From Lacrimispora sphenoides JCM 1415 (GTDB lineage Bacteria; Bacillota; Clostridia; Lachnospirales; Lachnospiraceae): DNA of 64,000 nt. Below the pieces are notes generated by a model, which was not told the origin of the DNA, did not search any database, and saw nothing but the letters and a program-made list of their open reading frames with translations. The stretch is taken from the NCBI RefSeq assembly GCF_900105615.1, contig NZ_LT630003.1, positions 372,001 to 436,000 on the forward strand, read 5' to 3'. Positions 8,924-17,329 of the stretch are shown here, piece after piece; the stretch's first letter is position 1, and each line of letters opens with the position of its first letter. The position numbers and the translations under genes are program-made.

Positions 8924-9592
8924 ATGGAATGCAGAATTAAGAGAATAAAACCATACCAGCTGACGGGGGCAATACAGATGTATGAAGCTACCGGCGAAGA
9001 GGTCTGTAAGGAGGCTGTAATGACTTATCTAAGCGGACTGGAAGCTCCGGAAGGATTGGCAGAAGGTCTGCCGATACAGGATAGCCTGGCCTGCTTTTTT
9101 GCTTTGGATCAGACAGGGAATGATAAATACAGACAGACGATAGAGTCATTCATCGGGCAGAATGATTGGACCTTAGATTTTATGCCCTTTGTAACAGCAT
9201 ACGAGACAAGGTATAAAAGAAAAGAACATTATAATGAGATTGCAGCTTTGTTCCGGGGGGAAGAAAGGCTTGCAGGAAGTGATCTGATAGCTCTAATAGA
9301 AACAATTGGCCAGATGTCAGAAGAAATCTATGAATATTATAGGGAATTAAGGGATTTATTTAAAACCGCAGTCAAGGAAAAAGTAAAGGAACTCCCGGAT
9401 TCTTCTGAAGCCCTGGAAATCGGTTATTCCATCTTGAGAGCATGCAATATGGGCGTGCTTCAAAAAGAGAAATACAGTGATTTCGGGGAATTAATATGGA
9501 AAACGATCGAAAGTAACGATAAAGATACATGCGCAGGCCTACAGGAAATGCTCAAAGCGCAACATACTATATTAAAAAAACAGGAGGAATAA
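8924..9592 (+). CDS. Short degenerate GH88/GH105-like protein
   Basis: A 222-residue protein with no named function. Segments resemble the GH105 protein encoded at 5149: YQLTGAIQMYEATGEE matches the first helical hairpin, FMPFVTAYETRYKRKEHYNEI matches QPFYMEYETRFNQKENCGDI, and EIGYSILRACNMGVLQKEKY matches the GSAIFSYAILKGVRLGYLPESY region. The catalytic segments (NVNAGK and VWLDGLYM) are absent and the protein is about 150 residues shorter. It is therefore probably not a hydrolase. It lies inside the ABC operon, ending three bases before the first permease start, so it is likely co-translated and may bind or sense the imported sugar. The homology is judged by eye. Confidence 0.6.
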   Translation: MECRIKRIKPYQLTGAIQMYEATGEEVCKEAVMTYLSGLEAPEGLAEGLPIQDSLACFFALDQTGNDKYRQTIESFIGQNDWTLDFMPFVTAYETRYKRKEHYNEIAALFRGEERLAGSDLIALIETIGQMSEEIYEYYRELRDLFKTAVKEKVKELPDSSEALEIGYSILRACNMGVLQKEKYSDFGELIWKTIESNDKDTCAGLQEMLKAQHTILKKQEE

Positions 9593-9595
9593 AGT

Positions 9596-10495
9596 ATGAA
9601 GTCAAAAGGTATCCGTAAGGTTCTGGCAGACAATGCAGGATTCTTTTTCATCTTACCATGGCTGGTCGGATTTATACTTTTCAAAGTTTATCCGTTCGCC
9701 TCTTCCCTATACTATAGCTTTACAAACTATGATTTGTTTAATGGCATATCGAAGACAGGTATGATGAACTATAATAAAATTTTCACAGATTCCGACATTA
9801 AAAAAGCATTTTATGTTACATTTAAATATGCAATTTTCGATGTTCCCTTAAAGTTGATGTTCGCATTGTTCATCGCATATATCCTGAACTTTAAATTAAA
9901 AGGAGTTAATTTCTTCCGGACTGCGTATTATGTTCCGTCTATTCTGGGAGGATCCATTGCCATCGCAATTTTATGGAGAGCCGTATTCAATACAGACGGC
10001 CTGATTAATACCGTTCTTGGCGTATTTGGTGTTGAAAAGATCAACTGGATGGCAAGCGGAGGCGGTGCCCTGACCGTGATTGTACTTTTAAGGGTCTGGC
10101 AGTTTGGTTCTGCCATGGTGATCTTCCTCGCAGCCTTAAAGGGTGTCTCTGAAGACTTATACGAAGCAGCTTCCATTGACGGGGCAGGAAAGTGGACACA
10201 GTTCTTTAAAATTACGGTTCCTTTAATTACACCGGTTATTTTCTACAACCTGATCACTCAGTTATGCCAGGCGTTCCAGGAATTCAACGGGCCATTCCTT
10301 GTAACAAAGGGAGGACCTAACGGTGCGACTACTTTGATCTCCATCCTGATTTATAACAACGCATTCTTACGGCATAAGATGGGTATGGCAAGTGCACAGG
10401 CCTGGATCCTGTTCCTCATTGTTATGACCTTTACGGTAGTAGCGTTTGTAAGCCAGAAGAAGTGGGTTTATTATTCAGATGAGGATGGGAGGTAA
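9596..10495 (+). CDS. Sugar ABC transporter permease (MalF/UgpA type)
   Basis: Inner-membrane permease of 299 residues with six predicted transmembrane segments (for example AGFFFILPWLVGFILF near the N terminus). The cytoplasmic EAA loop that contacts the ATPase reads EAASIDGAGKWTQFFKITVPLITP. A strong AGGAGG lies at 9583-9588 before the ATG. It pairs with the permease at 10501. Confidence 0.94.
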   Translation: MKSKGIRKVLADNAGFFFILPWLVGFILFKVYPFASSLYYSFTNYDLFNGISKTGMMNYNKIFTDSDIKKAFYVTFKYAIFDVPLKLMFALFIAYILNFKLKGVNFFRTAYYVPSILGGSIAIAILWRAVFNTDGLINTVLGVFGVEKINWMASGGGALTVIVLLRVWQFGSAMVIFLAALKGVSEDLYEAASIDGAGKWTQFFKITVPLITPVIFYNLITQLCQAFQEFNGPFLVTKGGPNGATTLISILIYNNAFLRHKMGMASAQAWILFLIVMTFTVVAFVSQKKWVYYSDEDGR

Positions 10496-10500
10496 ATGAC

Positions 10501-11352
10501 ATGACGAAAGAGACTAAGAGAAAGATCAGTGCAGCGATCCGTTATGCATTACTGATTCTTGTCGGATTTATTATGGTATACCCCCTGATCTGGATGGTAG
10601 GTGCTACTTTTAAGACAAATTCGGAGATTTTTACCAGCGCATGGTTTTGGCCTAAAAAGCCTGTGACCGATGGTTATGCCAATGCATTTGTAGATTACGG
10701 CGGAAAGATCAATCTGATCAAATCCATGCTCAATACATACAAGATTGTTGTGCCAAAGGTTCTTTTCACCGTTGTATCAGCCACGATCACGGCTTATGGT
10801 TTCGGCCGGTTTGAATTTAAGGGAAAGGGAATCCTGTTTTCTCTTATGATTTCCACCCTGTTTCTGCCTCAGGTAGTGTTAAATGCTCCCCAGTATATCA
10901 TGTTCAATAAATGGGGCTGGACCAACTCCTATTTACCGTTAGTGGTTCCCTCCCTGTTTGCAGGAGATACCTATTTCTTATTCATGCTGATACAGTTTTT
11001 AAGAGGTGTGCCAAAGGAACTGGAGGAAGCTGCCAAAATTGATGGCTGCAGTTCCATTAAAACCTTATGGCATGTGATTGTTCCCATGTTAAAGCCATCG
11101 CTGGTGTCCGTTGCACTGTTTCAGTTTATGTGGACGTCCAATGACTTTATGGGACCGCTTATTTACGTTTCCGATATGCCCAAATATACGAATTCCATAT
11201 ATTTGCGCATGTCCATGGATGGTGATGTAGGATTCCAGTGGAACCGGATTCTGGCGATGTCTTTAATCTCCATTATTCCTTCCCTGATTGTATTCTTCTG
11301 TGCCCAGGATGCCTTTATTGATGGTATCGCAGCAGGAGGCGTGAAAGGATAA
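10501..11352 (+). CDS. Sugar ABC transporter permease (MalG/UgpE type)
   Basis: Second permease of the heterodimer, 283 residues. It has an N-terminal membrane segment (YALLILVGFIMVYPLIWMVG), further membrane helices, and the EAA loop EEAAKIDGCSSIKTLWHVIVPMLKPSL. It begins five bases after the previous gene, so translation is coupled. The operon appears to end at the terminator at 11363. Confidence 0.94.
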   Translation: MTKETKRKISAAIRYALLILVGFIMVYPLIWMVGATFKTNSEIFTSAWFWPKKPVTDGYANAFVDYGGKINLIKSMLNTYKIVVPKVLFTVVSATITAYGFGRFEFKGKGILFSLMISTLFLPQVVLNAPQYIMFNKWGWTNSYLPLVVPSLFAGDTYFLFMLIQFLRGVPKELEEAAKIDGCSSIKTLWHVIVPMLKPSLVSVALFQFMWTSNDFMGPLIYVSDMPKYTNSIYLRMSMDGDVGFQWNRILAMSLISIIPSLIVFFCAQDAFIDGIAAGGVKG

Positions 11353-11362
11353 TGAAAAGTAC

Positions 11363-11394
11363 GGGCGTGGTAAGTAATTGCCGCGCCCTTTTTA
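11363..11394 (+). terminator. Rho-independent terminator of ABC operon
   Basis: GGGCGTGG pairs with CCGCGCCC (one G-U pair) and is followed directly by TTTTT. Confidence 0.85.
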
Positions 11395-11463
11395 ACATCA
11401 TCAAGTAGGATCACGGATTGCTAATATCCGATTGACGCAGGAAAAAGTAGAGGTGAAGTCAGA

Positions 11464-13017
11464 ATGGAAATAAAAATTGTCTTTAAAACGGCACGGTCCG
11501 TAACCCTGGAGACTGTTACGGAGCAGATTTATGAATTTGAAAAACCGGGAAAGATTCTGGTAAACGGAAATGTTTATGGAGAAACGAAACGGGTTGTCTT
11601 TACGTTGTTTGACTTAAAACCTGATATGGATTATAATATTTCTCTGGAAAGAAATGGGGAAAGGGCGGAAGCCAGTTTCCATACCGACTATGAATTTGTA
11701 ACATTAAATGTAAAAGATATGGGAGCCAGGGGCGATGGAATCCAGGATGATACCTCCTTTATCCAGGCGGCTGTCATGGCTTGTCCGAAGGACAGCCGGG
11801 TACTGATTCCAAAAGGAAAATACCGTATTACCAGCCTGTTTCTAAAAAGCCATTTAAGGCTTGAGCTGGCGGAGGGAGCGGAACTTCTGGCAGATACGGA
11901 CCGGAACAAATATCCCAGATTTCCTGGAATGATCGAGAGCTATGATGAAAAAGAGGATTACAATCTGGGGACCTGGGAAGGTAATCCTCTCCCGATGTTT
12001 GCAGGAATCATAACCGGTATCGATGTGGAAGATGCGGTGGTCTATGGCAGCGGCCTCATCAATGGTCAGGCTTCCTTTGATAACTGGTGGGATAATGTCC
12101 GCCGGATGAAGGTGGCATTCCGTCCACGCATGGTATTTTTAGAAAGGTGTAAAAACGTTACCCTTCAGGGCTTTTCCTTAAAAAACAGCCCTGCCTGGGT
12201 GCTTCATCCATATTTCAGCCAGGACTTAAAATTCCTCAATCTGGATGTTTATAATCCGGCAGATTCTCCCAATACGGATGGTCTGGACCCGGAATCCTGC
12301 AAGAACGTGGAAATACTGGGCCTTCACTTTTCTTTAGGAGATGACTGCATAGCAATCAAGTCTGGAAAAATCTACATGGGCCGCAGGTATCAAACACCTT
12401 CTGAAAACATCGTGATCCGCCAGTGTCTGATGGAAGACGGCCATGGGGCGGTGACTGTGGGAAGCGAAGTGGGTGCAGGTGTTAGGAATATCCGAGTGGA
12501 GCGCTGCCTGTTTTCCAATACGGACAGAGGCCTTCGGATCAAGACAAGAAGAGGCCGGGGAAAGGACTCTGTGCTTTCTGAAATTTATTTTGACCACATA
12601 CACATGGATCATGTCATGACACCATTTGTTGTAAACAGCTTTTATTTCTGTGATCCCGATGGAAAGTCTGATTATGTACAGTGCAGAGAGGCCCTTCCTG
12701 TTGATGAACGGACCCCAGAGATCAAGAGGCTGTACTTTACCAACATCAAGGCGGAAAACTGCCATGTGGCGGCTTCCTTTCTCTATGGGCTGCCGGAGAA
12801 AAAAATTGAGCGCATTGAATTTAAAAATGTTGATATTTCCTTTGCGTACGAGGCAAAGACAGGAGCCCCCGCCATGCTGTCCGGAGTAGGAGAGTGCAGG
12901 AAAAAAGGATTTCTCATCAGTAACGTAGACACCCTGATCTGTGATCATGTGAAGATTTCCGGCCAGGAAGGGGAAGCCTTTGAGTTAAGCAGTATCAATC
13001 ATTACGAAGTGAGATAA
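11464..13017 (+). CDS. GH28 family glycoside hydrolase (polygalacturonase-like)
   Basis: A right-handed beta-helix enzyme that cleaves galacturonide bonds in pectin, 517 residues. The four GH28 motifs are present in order: NTDG at 270-273, GDDC at 292-295 with the paired catalytic Asp293/Asp294, GHG at 326-328, and RIK at 358-360. An N-terminal beta domain of about 80 residues precedes the VKDMGARGDGIQDDT motif that begins the helix. There is no signal peptide, so it should act on imported oligogalacturonides in the cytoplasm. The following gene starts 14 bases later. Confidence 0.92.
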   Translation: MEIKIVFKTARSVTLETVTEQIYEFEKPGKILVNGNVYGETKRVVFTLFDLKPDMDYNISLERNGERAEASFHTDYEFVTLNVKDMGARGDGIQDDTSFIQAAVMACPKDSRVLIPKGKYRITSLFLKSHLRLELAEGAELLADTDRNKYPRFPGMIESYDEKEDYNLGTWEGNPLPMFAGIITGIDVEDAVVYGSGLINGQASFDNWWDNVRRMKVAFRPRMVFLERCKNVTLQGFSLKNSPAWVLHPYFSQDLKFLNLDVYNPADSPNTDGLDPESCKNVEILGLHFSLGDDCIAIKSGKIYMGRRYQTPSENIVIRQCLMEDGHGAVTVGSEVGAGVRNIRVERCLFSNTDRGLRIKTRRGRGKDSVLSEIYFDHIHMDHVMTPFVVNSFYFCDPDGKSDYVQCREALPVDERTPEIKRLYFTNIKAENCHVAASFLYGLPEKKIERIEFKNVDISFAYEAKTGAPAMLSGVGECRKKGFLISNVDTLICDHVKISGQEGEAFELSSINHYEVR

Positions 13018-13031
13018 AGGAGGAGTTTATT

Positions 13032-13868
13032 ATGCAGATCGGAATCCGGTTACATGATGTCGCACCTGGAACCCTGGAGGAACGGGTGAAGATTGCCCAC
13101 GAACAGGGATTTACCTGTGCCCATTTGGCCCTGGCAAAAACTGTGCAGGAACATTCCGTGGAGAATTCCGCGCTGACGCCAGGCTATGCTTCACATTTGC
13201 GTAAAAAATTCGCAGAACATGATGTGGATATCGCAGTTTTGGGCTGCTATTTAAATCTGGCTCATCCAGATCCGGAAGAAATCAAAAAAATCCAGGAGCG
13301 TTATTTCGCGCATCTGCGTTTTGCCTCTATTTTAAGCTGCAGCGTTGTCGGAACCGAAACTGGCGCACCGAATAAGGAATATTGTTATGAACCGGCCTGC
13401 CACACAGAGGAAGCCCTTCAGACATTTATCACCAATTTACGTCCGGTTGTGAAGTGTGCGGAAAAATTCGGTGTGATTCTGGCAATCGAACCGGTGTGGA
13501 GCCATATTGTATACAATTCGAAACAGGCACTAAAGGTACTTAAAGCCATTGATTCGCCTAATTTAAGAATTATCCTGGATCCGGTTAATCTTTTGTCAGT
13601 AGAAAACAGCGGTAATTACGAGCAGGTAATAAGAGAAGCCATTGAGGATTTAGGCTGCTATACAGATGTTCTTCATATGAAAGACTTTGTAGTGGAAGAT
13701 GGCCGCATCATATCCGGCGCTCCGGGAACCGGTGTTATGAAATACGATGCGATCCTGGATTTTGTGAAAAAGGAAAAGCCGTATATCCAGATGACCATTG
13801 AGGACAGCAGGCCGGATAATGCAGAATGGTCAAGGAAATTTCTTGAAAGCTACGCTGCGGACTCATAA
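13032..13868 (+). CDS. Sugar phosphate isomerase/epimerase-like TIM barrel protein
   Basis: A 278-residue AP-endonuclease-2 / xylose-isomerase-like TIM barrel. Metal-ligand-type segments are visible: VGTETG, ILAIEPVW, RIILDPVNLL, DVLHMKDFV and QMTIEDSRPD. The family covers isomerases and epimerases of sugars, inositols and ketouronates; the substrate cannot be chosen from sequence. It is placed behind GH28 and faces uxaB, so a step in uronate interconversion is likely but unproven. AGGAGG precedes the start by about 8 bases. Confidence 0.82.
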   Translation: MQIGIRLHDVAPGTLEERVKIAHEQGFTCAHLALAKTVQEHSVENSALTPGYASHLRKKFAEHDVDIAVLGCYLNLAHPDPEEIKKIQERYFAHLRFASILSCSVVGTETGAPNKEYCYEPACHTEEALQTFITNLRPVVKCAEKFGVILAIEPVWSHIVYNSKQALKVLKAIDSPNLRIILDPVNLLSVENSGNYEQVIREAIEDLGCYTDVLHMKDFVVEDGRIISGAPGTGVMKYDAILDFVKKEKPYIQMTIEDSRPDNAEWSRKFLESYAADS

Positions 13869-13878
13869 TAAATAAAAA

Positions 13879-13918
13879 AAGAAACCGGGTCCTTGTTCAG
13901 GACTTCCGGTTTCTTTTG
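13879..13918. terminator. Bidirectional terminator between convergent genes
   Basis: AAAGAAACCGG and CCGGTTTCTTTT flank an inner GTCCT/AGGAC stem. The hairpin has an A-tract before and a T-tract after, so it can serve the plus-strand isomerase gene and the minus-strand uxaB. Confidence 0.85.
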
Positions 13919-13984
13919 ATTTGTGGGAGATATGTCTTATTAATCAAGAAATGCTTTGCTACGCATGGCTACACTTTCTTCCAA

Positions 13985-15475
13985 TCAGTTTAAACATTCC
14001 TTCATAACTTCATATGCGCCTTTTTCTTTAATACCTGTTAAATAACCAGCTACGGCTTCTTCAAATCCTGGAATTTCACTTAAATCCTCATCCCAGAAGT
14101 CTGCATTGGTGCAAACCGCGTGAACAAGGGAAGCCGCATCGTCATCCTTATGATCATAGAAGAACTGAAGAATCGGCTTATCATCCTTGATGGTGTATTC
14201 ATCACCAGCAGGACGTACTGCAACAAGGCCGTCGACCGTAAGGTTCATTCCGTTGTAGAATGCAATGTAGAAAGCGAAGGAGGCTGTTATACATTTAGGT
14301 AGTGTGCCTGTTTTCTCCACGTAGCTTTTAAGGGAAGGCATAACACGGGCTTTCCATTTGGAGGTGGTATTTAAGGAAATGGATAACAGGGCATGATCAA
14401 TAAATGGGTTTTTGAAACGCTCCGTAACAGAGGATGCAAAACTCATTAATTCTTCCTTTGGAAGGGTCAGGGTAGGAATGATCTCATCATAAATGGTCTT
14501 ATTCATAAAGCCGCAGATCACTTCGTCATCCATGCAGTTGCGGACAATATCCTGTCCGGCAAGGTAAGCGCCTAATACAAAAGATGTATGTGCGCCGTTT
14601 AATATGCGGACCTTTCTCTGCTTATATGGCTTGTGATCGTTACAGATGATAACAGGGAGGCCTGCTTCTTCAAAAGGCAGTTCTTTCTTTAAGCTGTCCG
14701 GTCCTTCGATGACCCAGAAGCCGAAGACTTCACCGGTATCGATGATGTTATCCTGATAGCCTAATTCTTCACAGATGGCAGCAGCTTCATTTCTCGGATA
14801 TCCGGTTACGATGCGGTCTACCAGAGTGGAGCAGAAGATGTTCTCCTCTTTGATCCAGTGAATGAATTCATCGCCCAGGTTCCATTGCTCTGCGTATTTT
14901 AAAACACACTTTTCCAGCTCTTTTCCGTTGTTATCGATCAGCTCGCAGGAGAGGATAACAAAGCCCTTTCCGGCTTCCTTTCCGAACTTTTCAAATCTTC
15001 TGTAAAGGAACTGGGTCAGTTTTCCAGGGTAGCTGTCAGCCGGAACATCTGTAAACTGGCAGGAAGGATCGTAGGTAATACCTGCTTCAGTGGTATTGCA
15101 GGCAATGTAACGCAGGTCAGGATTATCCGCACAAGCCAATACGGACTCATAATCTGCATAAGGATTTAAGCATCTGCTTACACAGGAGATCACCCGTTTG
15201 GCATTTACCTTCTGCCCGTTTTCAAAACCACGGAGAAAGAGGGTATAAAGTCCTTCCTGTTCGTTGATCATATCCGCAAGACCTGGTGCAATGGGCTGGC
15301 ATAAAACAACCTTGGAATTAAATCCGGTTTTTTCATTCAGGACATCGATAAAATAATCCACAAATGCCCTTAAGAAATTGCCTTCGCCGAACTGCAGCAC
15401 ACGTTCCGGGGCTTCCTTTAAAAGATATCCGTCATACCCAGGTTTTTCCAGTGTTTTATAACATAACTTTTCCAT
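13985..15475 (-). CDS. uxaB: Tagaturonate reductase (altronate oxidoreductase)
   Basis: NAD-dependent reductase that converts D-tagaturonate to D-altronate, the second step of galacturonate breakdown. It has 496 residues and is a member of the mannitol dehydrogenase family. The N-terminal Rossmann motif is visible in VLQFGEGNFLRAFVDYFIDVLNE, and the C-terminal catalytic domain has KVRILNGAHTSFVLGAYLAG (family K-x(4)-N-x-x-H motif). It follows uxaA on the minus strand with an 85-base gap and is probably the second gene of that operon. Confidence 0.93.
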   Translation of the reverse strand: MEKLCYKTLEKPGYDGYLLKEAPERVLQFGEGNFLRAFVDYFIDVLNEKTGFNSKVVLCQPIAPGLADMINEQEGLYTLFLRGFENGQKVNAKRVISCVSRCLNPYADYESVLACADNPDLRYIACNTTEAGITYDPSCQFTDVPADSYPGKLTQFLYRRFEKFGKEAGKGFVILSCELIDNNGKELEKCVLKYAEQWNLGDEFIHWIKEENIFCSTLVDRIVTGYPRNEAAAICEELGYQDNIIDTGEVFGFWVIEGPDSLKKELPFEEAGLPVIICNDHKPYKQRKVRILNGAHTSFVLGAYLAGQDIVRNCMDDEVICGFMNKTIYDEIIPTLTLPKEELMSFASSVTERFKNPFIDHALLSISLNTTSKWKARVMPSLKSYVEKTGTLPKCITASFAFYIAFYNGMNLTVDGLVAVRPAGDEYTIKDDKPILQFFYDHKDDDAASLVHAVCTNADFWDEDLSEIPGFEEAVAGYLTGIKEKGAYEVMKECLN

Positions 15476-15560
15476 TGAATTTATCTCCTTTTTTCTTCAT
15501 TGCATATTTCAATCCGCATTCTGCATTCATATAGGGACACAGAATGGCATAGTAGTTGAA

Positions 15561-17042
15561 TTATAAGGTCACGCCTTGCTTAAAGATAGCCATGTCATGG
15601 AAACCTGCTTCTTCGGATTTTACCTTTTTGCCGGAAGCTACCTCGATGACAAAATCAAAGAATTCATTTTTAAGGGTATCCATATCCGTACCCTCGACCA
15701 GTACGCCGCAGTTGAAATCAATCCAGTTACTTTTCTTTGTGCTTAAGGCAGTGTTGGTGGAAATCTTCATGGTCGGTACCGGGCAGGCAAATGGTGTACC
15801 GCGGCCTGTGGTGAACAGAACGATGTGGGCACCGGAAGCGGCCAGTGCCGTGGAGGCCACTAAGTCGTTACCGGGAGCACTTAAGAGATTTAAGCCCTTA
15901 TCGCGTACCGGTTCCCCGTATTTTAATACATCTACGACCGGAGCGCTGCCGGATTTCTGGACACAGCCTAAGGATTTGTCCTCCAGGGTAGAGATACCGC
16001 CCTTTTTGTTGCCAGGGGAAGGATTTTCGTAAATGGTCTGGTTATGGCTGGTGAAATAGTTCTTGAAATCATTGATCAGATCCACGGTTTTATCAAAGGT
16101 CTCTTCATTCTGGCAGCGGTTCATAAGAAGCGTTTCCGCACCGAACATCTCGGGAACCTCCGTCAGGATGGTTGTTCCGCCTTTGGAAACCAGCATATCG
16201 GAGAATGCTCCTACCGTGGGATTGGCCGTGATTCCGGATAAACCGTCGGAACCGCCGCATTTCATACCAATGATGAGTTCGCTGCAGCTTACAGGCTCTC
16301 TGTGGAACGTGCCTGCGTATTCAGCCAGCTGTCCGATGAGCTCCATGGCATCAACCATTTCATCCTCAGACTCCTGAGTTACCAGGAATTTCACTCTGTT
16401 CTCGTCGTAATCGCCGATATAGGGTTTCAGTTCGGAAACGCTGCTGTTTTCACAGCCAAGTCCCAGGACCAGAACGCCTCCGGCGTTGGGATGGTTGATT
16501 AAATCAGCCAGAATGGTTCTTGTATATTCCTGGTCGTCACCCATCTGGGAACAGCCGTAAGGATGAGGGAATGCGGCGATTTCGTCAATGGAGCCGCCTA
16601 CGTATTTCTTAGCCATACGCTCCAGAGCAGTGGCTATGTTATTGACACAGCCAACAGTGGGAATGATCCAGATTTCATTGCGCACACCCACTTTACCGTC
16701 CGGCCTACGGTAGCCTTGAAAGAAACGTTCTTCTGTGGGGATAACAGCCGTTTCCTGTTTCTCGTACGTATAAGCAAGTAAATCCCCCAAACCTGTTTTT
16801 AAATTATGCGTGTGAATCCAGGCCCCTGTCTTAATATGTTCCTTTGCCATGCCAATGGCACAGCCGTATTTGATGACGGATGAGCCGGCAGGTATATCGG
16901 CGAGGGCGAATTTATGACCCTGTGGGATATCTTCCAGGAGTGTAACGGTATTTCCGCCTATCTCTGCGGCAGTGCCGGAAGAAAGCGGCTTTAATGCAAC
17001 TGCTACATTATCTCCGGAATGAATTTTGATAAAATCCTGCAT
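15561..17042 (-). CDS. uxaA: Altronate dehydratase
   Basis: Dehydrates D-altronate to 2-keto-3-deoxygluconate, following UxaB in galacturonate catabolism. The start chosen is the ATG at 17042 (MQDFIKIHSGDNVAVAL), preceded on the minus strand by AAAGGAAAGGAAG; the open frame extends to 17114 but would cover the operator. The 493-residue product has the N-terminal SAF-type domain (about 1-90) and the large dehydratase domain with GYRRPDGKVGVRNEIWIIPTVGCVN, FPHPYGCSQMGDD and MKCGGSDGLSGITANPTVG, whose cysteines ligate iron in this family. It is the first gene of the uxaA-uxaB operon. Confidence 0.95.
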   Translation of the reverse strand: MQDFIKIHSGDNVAVALKPLSSGTAAEIGGNTVTLLEDIPQGHKFALADIPAGSSVIKYGCAIGMAKEHIKTGAWIHTHNLKTGLGDLLAYTYEKQETAVIPTEERFFQGYRRPDGKVGVRNEIWIIPTVGCVNNIATALERMAKKYVGGSIDEIAAFPHPYGCSQMGDDQEYTRTILADLINHPNAGGVLVLGLGCENSSVSELKPYIGDYDENRVKFLVTQESEDEMVDAMELIGQLAEYAGTFHREPVSCSELIIGMKCGGSDGLSGITANPTVGAFSDMLVSKGGTTILTEVPEMFGAETLLMNRCQNEETFDKTVDLINDFKNYFTSHNQTIYENPSPGNKKGGISTLEDKSLGCVQKSGSAPVVDVLKYGEPVRDKGLNLLSAPGNDLVASTALAASGAHIVLFTTGRGTPFACPVPTMKISTNTALSTKKSNWIDFNCGVLVEGTDMDTLKNEFFDFVIEVASGKKVKSEEAGFHDMAIFKQGVTL

Positions 17043-17089
17043 AAGCTTCCTTTCCTTTCTTGGTACCAGAATCAATCGGTACATGTAAT

Positions 17090-17101
17090 GTAAGTACTTA
17101 C
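17090..17101. promoter_or_regulatory. LacI-type operator upstream of uxaA
   Basis: Perfect palindrome GTAAGTACTTAC, differing from the 7341 and 17271 operators only at the two central bases (TA for CG). It lies between the uxaA -10 box (17106-17111) and the start codon, at about +5 to +16 of the transcript. Confidence 0.7.
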
Positions 17102-17105
17102 ATAA

Positions 17106-17134
17106 AACATACACTATTTTGGTGCAGACGTCAA
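17106..17134 (-). promoter_or_regulatory. Promoter of uxaA-uxaB
   Basis: On the minus strand, TTGACG (17134-17129) and TATGTT (17111-17106) are separated by 17 bases. The palindromic operator follows immediately downstream. Confidence 0.65.
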
Positions 17135-17227
17135 TAGGGAAAGAAAAAAAGAGATTTTTCTTTTTATTTAGGGGAACAATTTAAGAAAAAAACAGATTTT
17201 TTTAAGAAATAAAATCAACAATAACAG

Positions 17228-17256
17228 TTGCTTTACAGAAATTTATCCTGTATAAT
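17228..17256 (+). promoter_or_regulatory. Promoter of the lacI-type gene
   Basis: TTGCTT at 17228-17233 and a perfect TATAAT at 17251-17256 with a 17-base spacer. The operator at 17271 starts 14 bases after the -10 box. Confidence 0.6.
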
Positions 17257-17270
17257 GAAGCGAGAAAAGT

Positions 17271-17282
17271 GTAAGCGCTTAC
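17271..17282. promoter_or_regulatory. LacI-family operator upstream of its own gene
   Basis: GTAAGCGCTTAC, identical to the site at 7341, just upstream of the regulator gene. This is the arrangement expected for autoregulation. Confidence 0.8.
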
Positions 17283-17329
17283 GCTTGCTTTGTGTGTGGA
17301 AATTTTGATGAGTAAAAGGGACTACCAGG

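Noticed and set aside
13985..15475. Mannitol or fructuronate dehydrogenase
   Set aside because: The family is shared, but adjacency to altronate dehydratase and the roughly 500-residue length favour tagaturonate reductase.
17043..17114. N-terminal extension of uxaA to 17114
   Set aside because: It would include the operator and the region just after the -10 box; ATG 17042 has a good ribosome binding site and family-like start.
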